Assembly: GCA_964642795.1 (NCBI GenBank) | Contig: CAZXRQ010000026.1 | Span: forward strand, 1-26,539 | Length of the DNA: 26,539 nt | Direction: 5' to 3' | From: JAVVVD01 sp964642795 | Lineage (GTDB): Bacteria; Bacillota; Clostridia; Christensenellales; CAG-138 | Shown here: positions 1 to 6,135 of the stretch, in pieces | Layout of the letters: every line of letters starts with the position of its first letter | Numbering within the stretch: position 1 is the first letter of the stretch | The notes under the pieces: model-generated | Databases searched by the model: none | What the model was told of the DNA's origin: nothing | What the model saw: the letters and a program-made list of their open reading frames with translations, nothing else | Translations under genes and position numbers: made by a program

Positions 1-11
1 CCGGATTTAAC

Positions 12-33
12 ATTAAGGGCTTCGGCCCTTAAT
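12..33. terminator. UUCG hairpin, possible terminator
   Basis: A perfect 9-bp stem (12-20 with 25-33) closes a TTCG loop; read on the plus strand this is the very stable cUUCGg tetraloop. No T-run follows on either strand, so it is not a textbook intrinsic terminator. It may end a transcript coming from left of the window, or lie at the 3' end of the minus-strand importer operon. Confidence 0.4.
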
Positions 34-51
34 AATCCCGGGGTTTATCGA

Positions 52-85
52 CAGTATCAGGCGGCCGTTCGGCCGCCTGATACTG
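52..85. terminator. Strong 15-bp hairpin after importer operon
   Basis: A perfect 15-bp inverted repeat (52-66 with 71-85) with a 4-nt loop lies 33 nt beyond the stop codon of the minus-strand binding-protein gene. The stem is very GC-rich. There is no adjacent T-run on either strand, so it may stabilise the mRNA 3' end or terminate transcription without a U-tract. It is probably the operon end in both directions. Confidence 0.5.
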
Positions 86-118
86 CATAAACAAAATGTA
101 AATTTTCTTATCCGTGCG

Positions 119-1261
119 TTATGCCGCAGGCTCCAGCGCCGCCTGTGCGCCTATGGAGTTTGCCACCAGCGCGTCGTACTGCTCCTGCGTAAGCTCGCAG
201 TGATAGAACAGTCCGTAATACTCCGCTACCTCGGTATACAGATCATAGCCGGCGGTCTCGGGATACAGCAGCTGCGCCATCCACAGCATGCCCAAGTACC
301 TCTGCACGGAGGGCGGGAAGCCCATCCAGTTATACGGTCCAAAGGGTACTTCATAATAGCTGCCGTTGGCTATGGCGCTGACCTTCTGCCAGGTGGAATC
401 CTCGCCCACGGTTGCGTATATGCTGCCCGGCGCAAACAGTATCACATCGGGGTTCCACTTGAGTATCTGCTCCATATCCACCTCGTTGCCGCTGCCCTTG
501 CTGGAGGGCTCGTCCACTACCGCAAGGTTGTTGGAGAGCAGGTCGATCACTTCGGCATGGTAGCTGGTCTGCGCTATTACATTTATGCCCTGGTCGCCCA
601 GACAGTAGAGCAGGTTGACCTTCTCCACGCTGTTGGCGATCTCAAGCGTGCGGGCATAGATCTCGTCACAGTAAGCAGCAAGCGTCTCAGCCTCGTCGGG
701 CATACCCAGCAGCTCGCCCAGCATACGGTACGCAGCGCCCATGGTGTCTGTGGTGGCAGTGATATGCACAAAGGGAATGCCGGTCTGCTCCTGCAGCGCA
801 TCCAGATCCTCAACTATGGTGTCCTTGGGCTCGCCAACGTCGATTACCACCTGCGCGCCGCTTGCAAGCAGCGTCTCAAGGTTCAGCTCGCCCTTGCCGC
901 CGTAAAGCTGGCCAAGCTCAGGCAGGTTGTAATACTCGGTATCAAGATATTCCGCAGCGGTCTCATCCCACGCGGACGCTACGCCGACCAGCTTATCCGG
1001 GCAAAGCGCAAACAGCACTATCTGCGCAAGCGGTCCGCTTACCGCAACGCTCTCGATGTTTGCGGGCAGCGTTACGGTACGCCCCACGGAATCCGTGAAT
1101 TCCTTTTCTGTGGGTTCCTCGACTACAGCCTCTTCTTGGGTCTCCTCGACTGCTTCTTCAACCGGTTCTTCAGCGACGGTCTCCTCTGTCTCCGGCTGTG
1201 CGCAGCCGAATACGGACAGCGCCATCATGAGCGCCAGCAGCACTACGATCAGCTTCTTCAT
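119..1261 (-). CDS. ABC importer substrate-binding lipoprotein, FecB/BtuF type
   Basis: This is the extracytoplasmic solute-binding lipoprotein (380 aa) of a FecCD/BtuCD-class ABC importer. The N-terminus has two Lys, a hydrophobic stretch and a lipobox ending at Cys20. A strongly acidic Glu-rich linker (about residues 24-53) follows, which would tether the domain off the membrane. The periplasmic-binding fold (about 60-370) opens with a DSVGRTVTLP-type strand typical of iron-siderophore, cobalamin and MolA-like proteins. The start is fixed by AGGAGG at 1269-1274, 7 nt from the ATG. The gene is last in an operon with methyltransferase, ATPase and permease, 28 nt after the methyltransferase. 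The ligand cannot be read from sequence. Siderophore, corrinoid and molybdate/tungstate (MolA-like) are all possible, and the facing yqeC/yqeB genes favour molybdate or tungstate as an inference only. Confidence 0.88.
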   Translation of the reverse strand: MKKLIVVLLALMMALSVFGCAQPETEETVAEEPVEEAVEETQEEAVVEEPTEKEFTDSVGRTVTLPANIESVAVSGPLAQIVLFALCPDKLVGVASAWDETAAEYLDTEYYNLPELGQLYGGKGELNLETLLASGAQVVIDVGEPKDTIVEDLDALQEQTGIPFVHITATTDTMGAAYRMLGELLGMPDEAETLAAYCDEIYARTLEIANSVEKVNLLYCLGDQGINVIAQTSYHAEVIDLLSNNLAVVDEPSSKGSGNEVDMEQILKWNPDVILFAPGSIYATVGEDSTWQKVSAIANGSYYEVPFGPYNWMGFPPSVQRYLGMLWMAQLLYPETAGYDLYTEVAEYYGLFYHCELTQEQYDALVANSIGAQAALEPAA

Positions 1262-1289
1262 CTTTTTTCCTCCTGTTAATATTTGTGTT

Positions 1290-2012
1290 CTATATGGAAT
1301 CGGGGATCTCCCCCGCGTCCAGCGTTATCACGCCCACCGGCCTTTTTGCGGGCATATAGTACGGAAACTCCGCCGAATCCGTTTTTGCCAGCCGCTGCAG
1401 CACCGCTGCCTCGCTTACGTCGGCCTGCTCCCCGCGGCGGTGCAGCCGGAAAAACGTCACCGCATCCTCCGCGCTCCTGAACGGCTGCCCCATCTCCACC
1501 GGCACGGACTCCAGCCGGTACGGCACATTCAGTCCGTCCAGCTCCGCACACGCATTTTTGCAGGAATACTTGCCCAGCGGTTCATCCTGCAGCGAGAACC
1601 GGTGGGTATCCCAGTATTTTTTGAACAGCACCGCCTTACCCGTGCAGTTGCGCCTGATAAAGCGAAGGGTCTCCTCCGTTCCGCCGAAAAAGCAGAATAC
1701 CGCCCCGTCGAACGGGGGCCTTTCCTCGTGCGCGAAGATATCGCCCTCCAGCACGCGGATATTGCCTGCGCCGCATTTGTCTATGTTCTGCCGCAGCACG
1801 ACGAGTGCGGGAGCGGACATATCCGCGGCGGTTACGCTGCTTACCCGCTTTGCCAGCGCCAGCGAAAGATAACCCAGGCCACAGCCTGCATCCACCACGT
1901 TTTTTGCGCCCGGCATACGTTCCAGCGCAAGCCGGGCGAGAGTATCATAAAAGCCTACCTGCTCCGCCGCGTCGCAGAGGAACCGTATCATATCGGCATT
2001 CCAGCAAAACAT
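1290..2012 (-). CDS. Class I SAM-dependent methyltransferase
   Basis: This 240-aa protein has the Rossmann-like class I methyltransferase core. Motif I is VVDAGCGLGYLSLALA at about residues 39-54, the acidic residue after the second strand is in TAADMSA, and an LEGDIF-type segment follows. The methyl acceptor is unknown; the C-terminal third (about 150-240) shows no recognisable substrate domain. Its ATG overlaps the ATPase stop codon by one base (TGATG), so the two are translationally coupled, and the binding-protein gene follows 28 nt later. That places it inside the importer operon. Possible roles are modifying a chelator or cofactor handled by the importer, or a small-molecule methylation in metal homeostasis; neither is shown by the sequence. 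Confidence 0.8.
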   Translation of the reverse strand: MFCWNADMIRFLCDAAEQVGFYDTLARLALERMPGAKNVVDAGCGLGYLSLALAKRVSSVTAADMSAPALVVLRQNIDKCGAGNIRVLEGDIFAHEERPPFDGAVFCFFGGTEETLRFIRRNCTGKAVLFKKYWDTHRFSLQDEPLGKYSCKNACAELDGLNVPYRLESVPVEMGQPFRSAEDAVTFFRLHRRGEQADVSEAAVLQRLAKTDSAEFPYYMPAKRPVGVITLDAGEIPDSI

Positions 2013-2791
2013 CAGCCCCGCTCCTTTCCGCTAAGCGGCACCAGCACGCTGCCCGACGCCGTCTCGACGTATTCCACGTCCACATCGTACAGGCTGCGTA
2101 TAAGCTCCGGCGAAAGCGCCTCCTCCGGCCTGCCGAAGGCCGCCGTCTTACCGTTTTGCAGCGCCAAGGCGACGTCTGCAAAGCTCAGCGCCTGCTGCGG
2201 ATTGTGGGTGGACATAAGCACCGTGTAGCCCGAATCCACAAGCGTGCGCACCTGCTGCATTACGTGCAGCTGATTGCCGTAATCGAGGTTGGCGGTGGGC
2301 TCGTCCATTATCAGCGTCTTGGCCTGCTGCGCAAGCGCGCGTGCTATAAGCACAAGCTGCTGCTCGCCGCCGGACAGATGTGAAAAGCTCTTTTGTTCCA
2401 ACGGCTCAAGCCCCATCACGGCCAGCGCCTCGTGCGCTGCGTCCAGCTCCTTTTTCTTTGGCGCGCTCATGGGCGATACCATGTGCGACGTGCCCATAAG
2501 CACCATATCCAGCACCGTGTAGTTAAACGCCATGCCATGCATCTGCGGTATATAAGCTATGCGGTGCGCAAGCTCCCTTGCGCCCAGACTGCGCGCATCC
2601 GCACCGGATATCAGTATGCTGCCGGTATATCGGCTTTGCAGCCCCAGAATACAGCGGAACAATGTGCTTTTCCCCACGCCGTTTGGGCCCAGCACCGCAA
2701 GCAGCTCGCCGTCCTGCACGGCAAAGCTCACGCCGCTCAACACCTCGCGGGTACAGTATGCAAAGCTGAGAGCTTTTACCTCTACACTCAT
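2012..2791 (-). CDS. ABC importer ATPase, FecE/BtuD type
   Basis: This 259-aa ATP-binding subunit sits on the cytoplasmic face and powers the FecCD-type importer. Visible motifs are Walker A GPNGVGKST (35-43), Q-loop Gln83 in YIPQ, signature LSGGEQQ (139-145), Walker B LIMDEP (160-165) and the switch His196 in STHNPQ. The order and spacing match FecE/FhuC/BtuD-type ATPases, and the length is normal. The ATG overlaps the permease stop by 4 nt (ATGA), and its own stop overlaps the methyltransferase start, so the four genes form one coupled operon. Function as an importer ATPase is secure; the substrate is not. Confidence 0.93.
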   Translation of the reverse strand: MSVEVKALSFAYCTREVLSGVSFAVQDGELLAVLGPNGVGKSTLFRCILGLQSRYTGSILISGADARSLGARELAHRIAYIPQMHGMAFNYTVLDMVLMGTSHMVSPMSAPKKKELDAAHEALAVMGLEPLEQKSFSHLSGGEQQLVLIARALAQQAKTLIMDEPTANLDYGNQLHVMQQVRTLVDSGYTVLMSTHNPQQALSFADVALALQNGKTAAFGRPEEALSPELIRSLYDVDVEYVETASGSVLVPLSGKERG

Positions 2792-3843
2792 AACGTCTTC
2801 TCCTTTTTGGATATGAGGTAGATGAAAAAAGGCGCGCCAATAAACGCCGTAAGTATGCCTATGGGTATCTCAACTGCAAGCAGATTGCGAGAAACGTTAT
2901 CCACAAGCAGTAAAAATGCCGCGCCCGCCAGCATGGACGCCGGCATCAGATAGCGGTAGTTGCTGCCCGCAAGCTTGCGGCACAGGTGCGGTATCACAAG
3001 GCCGACCCAGCCTATCATGCCGGATACGGACACGCTCGCCGCCGTGACCAGCGTGGAGGCGACTATCACCACGAAGCGCACAAGGTTGGTATTTACGCCC
3101 AGCGTCCGCGCCTCCTCGTCGCCCAGCGTAAGCAGGTTTATCTGCCAACGTATCAAAAACAGCGGTATAAGCCCTATCGCCATAGGTATCACCACAAAGC
3201 CCACGTCCGCAAGCCTGGCGCCGGACATACTGCCCATCAGCCAGTAGGTTATGGCCGGAAGCTGGTTGGTAGGATCCGCCACCAGCTTTATGTACGACGT
3301 ACCCGCGCTGAAAAGAGAGCTTATCATTATGCCTGCGAGTATTAGGTTTACCACCTTCATGCCCGGCGCGCGCTGTGCGATCAAAAACACCACGCACACA
3401 GTGATAAGGCTGGACGCAAACGCCATAACGGTAATCATTCGTGTAGACATTCCAAACAGTATCGCAAGCGCCGCGCCAAACGCAGCGCCGCTGGACGCGC
3501 CCAGTATATCCGGCGACGCCATGGGGTTTTGGAACACCCCCTGATACGAGGCGCCCGCCGCCGAAAGCGAGCAGCCCACAAGACACGCCATCATTATGCG
3601 GGGCAGGCGTATGTTTATTACCACGGTCTCCATCTCGGCAGTCCATGTATGTTCAAGCGGTATCACACGGTCAATAAGTATACGCAGCACCTGAAGCACC
3701 GGCACGCCATACCGTCCCAGCGTAAAGGATGCTATAAATACTGCCAGCAGCACGGCCGCAAGCACGCACAATGTCATCGCCGCCCGCTCGGCGGCGTTTT
3801 TCTGCGGAGCTGCAGTTTTATCTTTCTTGCTCATATACGCCAT
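2788..3843 (-). CDS. ABC importer permease, FecCD/BtuC family
   Basis: This 351-aa integral membrane permease of the FecCD/BtuC family has roughly ten hydrophobic segments. Family marks include RLPR near residue 79, YQGVFQNPMASPDILG followed by a Gly/Ala-rich SSGAAFGAA, the cytoplasmic coupling segment GLVIPHLCR, and a C-terminal PIGILTAFIGAPFF. Such permeases work as homodimers with two ATPases. It is the first gene of the operon, behind a good sigma-A promoter (3876-3905). The start could be the ATG at 3843 or the one at 3834; the upstream Shine-Dalgarno match is weak for both, which is unusual here. A single permease gene is normal for this class. Confidence 0.93.
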   Translation of the reverse strand: MAYMSKKDKTAAPQKNAAERAAMTLCVLAAVLLAVFIASFTLGRYGVPVLQVLRILIDRVIPLEHTWTAEMETVVINIRLPRIMMACLVGCSLSAAGASYQGVFQNPMASPDILGASSGAAFGAALAILFGMSTRMITVMAFASSLITVCVVFLIAQRAPGMKVVNLILAGIMISSLFSAGTSYIKLVADPTNQLPAITYWLMGSMSGARLADVGFVVIPMAIGLIPLFLIRWQINLLTLGDEEARTLGVNTNLVRFVVIVASTLVTAASVSVSGMIGWVGLVIPHLCRKLAGSNYRYLMPASMLAGAAFLLLVDNVSRNLLAVEIPIGILTAFIGAPFFIYLISKKEKTL

Positions 3844-3875
3844 CCGTTGTTCTTTTTGCGAAATAACGCAGGATC

Positions 3876-3905
3876 ATTATACATTATCGGGAACAACGAT
3901 GTAAA
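3876..3905 (-). promoter_or_regulatory. Sigma-A promoter of importer operon
   Basis: Read on the minus strand: -35 TTTACA (3900-3905), 18-nt spacer, -10 TATAAT (3876-3881). This predicts a start near 3869, about 26 nt before the permease ATG. Confidence 0.75.
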
Positions 3906-3910
3906 TAGCC

Positions 3911-3928
3911 CAATTATAGAAAAAATTG
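3911..3928. promoter_or_regulatory. Possible operator in divergent region
   Basis: CAATT and AATTG half-sites separated by 8 nt lie just upstream of the importer -35 box and between the two divergent operons. The half-sites are short and AT-rich, so this may be chance. No regulator gene is adjacent. Confidence 0.2.
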
Positions 3929-3950
3929 ATGTACTCCGGCCCCTCGGCAG

Positions 3951-3979
3951 TGGCGTTTTATAGATATGTATGCTAAAAT
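3951..3979 (+). promoter_or_regulatory. Possible extended -10 promoter for yqeC-yqeB
   Basis: TGCTAAAAT (3971-3979) is an extended -10 element; the hexamer 17 nt upstream (3951-3956, TGGCGT) is a poor -35. The predicted start is about 3986, some 40 nt before yqeC. Confidence 0.4.
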
Positions 3980-4026
3980 GCTTTATGCTCGATAAAGGTA
4001 AACGCCTATTGCAGTAAAGGAGGCCT

Positions 4027-4722
4027 ATGCAGGACTTTTTGATACCGCGCGGCGTCACCGCAATAATCGGCGGCGGCGGAAAGACCAGCCTGCAAAACCT
4101 GCTGGCTGCGCGTCTCTGCGCCTGCGGAAGCGTAATAATCACCACCAGCACGCATATATGGCCCCCGGAGTGCCCCATACTGTACGAGCCTTCATCGGAC
4201 GAAATACGCGCCGCGCTGAAGCGTCAAAGCCTCATAGCCGTGGGACGGGCGTGCGAGGACGGTAAGCTGGGCGGCATAGACGCGCTATGGGATGAGCTGC
4301 CCCGCCTTGCAGACTACGTTCTGGTAGAGGCGGACGGCTCCAAAGGCAGGCCGCTAAAGGCGCCCGCCGCGCATGAGCCGGTGCTGCCGGCTGCACAGTT
4401 AGTCATCGCGGTGGCGGGTATGGACGGCATAGGCCAACCCATAGCCACGGCCGCACACCGTCCGGAGCTGTACGCCGCGCTGGTGGGAAAAAGCACGGAT
4501 TCGCCTGTAACGCCGGAGGATGCGGCGCGGGTGCTGGAAAGCCAAAGCGGGCAGCGAAAGGACGTAAGCTGCCGCTATGCAGTGGTGCTCAACAAAGCGG
4601 ATACACAGGAGCGTCTACGATATGCACAGGAGATCGCGGCGCTTTTGCCGTACGAAACGTATATTACGGCGCTAACAAACACGGACGACCCCATAATCGA
4701 ACACAGGGAGGCACGACTATGA
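4027..4722 (+). CDS. yqeC: YqeC-type selenium-dependent hydroxylase accessory protein
   Basis: This 231-aa protein matches the YqeC family, found with YqeB and selenium-dependent molybdenum hydroxylases such as xanthine dehydrogenase-like enzymes. It has a P-loop-like IIGGGGKTS (13-21), a VEADGSKGRPLKAP segment near 105-120 typical of the family, and a late VVLNKAD resembling a GTPase NKxD motif. A nucleotide-dependent step in Mo/Se cofactor maturation is likely, but the reaction is not established. AAAGGAGG (4016-4023) lies only 3 nt from the ATG. The stop overlaps the yqeB start by 4 nt (ATGA). No hydroxylase structural genes are present in this window, so they would have to lie elsewhere. 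Confidence 0.88.
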   Translation: MQDFLIPRGVTAIIGGGGKTSLQNLLAARLCACGSVIITTSTHIWPPECPILYEPSSDEIRAALKRQSLIAVGRACEDGKLGGIDALWDELPRLADYVLVEADGSKGRPLKAPAAHEPVLPAAQLVIAVAGMDGIGQPIATAAHRPELYAALVGKSTDSPVTPEDAARVLESQSGQRKDVSCRYAVVLNKADTQERLRYAQEIAALLPYETYITALTNTDDPIIEHREARL

Positions 4723-5537
4723 TTCTTATAAAGGGTGCTGGGGACATTGCAAGCGGCATTGCGCTAAGGCTGCACCGCGCAGGATTCCCTCTTGCCATGA
4801 CTGACATAGAAAAGCCCACCGCCATACGCAGGACGGTTAGCTTCTGCGGCGCCATATGCGACGGCGAGGCCGTGGTGGAGGCTGTTACCGCCAAGCGCGC
4901 CGATACCGTAGGGCAGGCGTTTGAGCTTATGCGCGCGGGTATGATACCCGTACTTGCAGACCCCGAAGCGCGCTGCATGGACGGGCTAAAGCCCGCCGCT
5001 GTCGTAGACGCTATACTTGCTAAGCGCAACCTAGGCACCCGCATCACGGATGCGCCGATAGTGATATGCGCGGGCCCCGGCTTCACCGCGGGCGCGGACT
5101 GCCACGCCGTGGTGGAAACCATGCGCGGCCACACGCTGGGCCGTGTAATACTGGAGGGCGCGGCCGTGCCCAACACAGGCAGCCCCGGCAACGTGGGCGG
5201 CTATACGGACGAGCGCATACTGCGCGCGCCATGTGACGGCACGTTTACACAGCTTATGGATATAGGCGCCGTCGTGAAGGCGGGCGATACGGTGGCAACA
5301 GTGGAGGGCGAACCCATGCGCGCACAGATAGCCGGCGTGCTCCGCGGCATACTCAAGACCGGCACCGCGGTGACGCGCGGCATGAAAAGCGGCGACGTCG
5401 ATCCGCGCTGCGAGCTGTTCCATTGCTTCACCGCATCGGATAAGGCGCTGGCCGTCGGCGGCGGCGTGCTGGAGGCGCTGATGTACTTTTCCGCCCAAAA
5501 AAACACGCTGGAGCGGCTCTTTCAAACCGCTCCGTGA
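4719..5537 (+). CDS. yqeB: YqeB (EF2563 family) selenium-dependent Mo hydroxylase protein
   Basis: This 272-aa protein starts with a Rossmann-like ILIKGAGDIASGIALRLHRAGF segment that is a hallmark of YqeB/EF2563 proteins. A TDIEKPTAIRRTVSFC stretch and a central ICAGPGFTAGADCHAVVET region follow. The C-terminal half carries a biotinyl/barrel-sandwich-like APCDGTF...GAVVKAGDTVATVEG segment (about 168-194). Members are genetically tied to insertion of the labile selenium cofactor of molybdenum hydroxylases; the exact chemistry is unknown. AGGGAGG (4705-4711) sits 7 nt before the ATG inside the end of yqeC. It is the second gene of a two-gene operon, followed closely by an intrinsic terminator. 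Confidence 0.9.
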   Translation: MILIKGAGDIASGIALRLHRAGFPLAMTDIEKPTAIRRTVSFCGAICDGEAVVEAVTAKRADTVGQAFELMRAGMIPVLADPEARCMDGLKPAAVVDAILAKRNLGTRITDAPIVICAGPGFTAGADCHAVVETMRGHTLGRVILEGAAVPNTGSPGNVGGYTDERILRAPCDGTFTQLMDIGAVVKAGDTVATVEGEPMRAQIAGVLRGILKTGTAVTRGMKSGDVDPRCELFHCFTASDKALAVGGGVLEALMYFSAQKNTLERLFQTAP

Positions 5538-5555
5538 TACTGCCGTGTGCCTTTT

Positions 5556-5587
5556 GCCGTCCGCGATCAGCGGGCGGCGTTTTTATT
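5556..5587 (+). terminator. Intrinsic terminator of yqeC-yqeB
   Basis: A 9-bp GC-rich stem (5556-5564 with 5570-5578, one G-T pair) and 5-nt loop are followed by a T-rich tract. The tract overlaps the stop codon of the convergent DUF2284 gene. Confidence 0.85.
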
Positions 5588-6110
5588 TGATGAACACCGC
5601 TGCATAGCGGTTCTGCTCGTCGTGCTCCGCATCCCAAAGCGTCTGTATCGGAAGACCTAGGTTGCGCACGGTCTGAAATACGTCGATGCCCACGCTGTAT
5701 ATGGGCGGGCGCGCCTTTTTAGGTATGCGGCAGGGCTTGTTCTCCTCCGCGGCGCAGGTCTTGCAGTACATACACTCCCCCGGCGCGAGCGCAAAGGCAA
5801 AATAGTATCCGTCCGCAAACGCCCTGCCCTCTATGGCAAGCGCGATCTCCTGTCCCAGCCCGCGCTCGTGGGTATGTATCATCAGCCCCCATTCGTAGCG
5901 CGAGAACATATCGTGAAACTCCGCAAGCGTAGGATAATACGGCCGCGACGGGCAGGTATGGCAATGCCCCCAGGTACTGCACCCATACAGGCATTTAAGC
6001 CGTACCCTGGGATCAAACGCAATATCCTCTACGCTAAACGGCACCGCGTCCACAGCGCCCATAGCAAGCGCCTTTTCAACATAGCTTTTGATGCTTTCAT
6101 CCTTGGTCAC
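5583..6110 (-). CDS. DUF2284 Cys-rich predicted metal-binding protein
   Basis: This 175-aa protein has two cysteine clusters: Cys40, 44, 50 and 53, and Cys113, 116, 119 and 127. The pattern is that of DUF2284, a family of predicted metal-binding, possibly Fe-S, proteins of unknown role. There is no signal peptide or membrane span, so it is cytoplasmic. The start is GTG at 6110, supported by AGGAGGG at 6119-6125, 8 nt away. It is the last gene of the long minus-strand operon, 25 nt after copA. The context hints at a copper or thiol link, but DUF2284 genes occur in many settings and the link may be incidental. Its 3' end overlaps the terminator of the convergent yqeB. Confidence 0.85.
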   Translation of the reverse strand: MTKDESIKSYVEKALAMGAVDAVPFSVEDIAFDPRVRLKCLYGCSTWGHCHTCPSRPYYPTLAEFHDMFSRYEWGLMIHTHERGLGQEIALAIEGRAFADGYYFAFALAPGECMYCKTCAAEENKPCRIPKKARPPIYSVGIDVFQTVRNLGLPIQTLWDAEHDEQNRYAAVFIK

Positions 6111-6135
6111 GATAAATGCCCTCCTGCTTAAATAA

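Noticed and set aside
200..2228. Long open frames on the plus strand opposite the binding-protein and methyltransferase genes
   Set aside because: They are antisense to well-recognised proteins, have no family resemblance or ribosome sites, and are expected in GC-rich DNA.
3844..4026. Possible Moco or other riboswitch before yqeC
   Set aside because: The gap lacks the length and the nested GC-rich stems expected of a Moco element, and most of it is taken up by promoter-like sequence.
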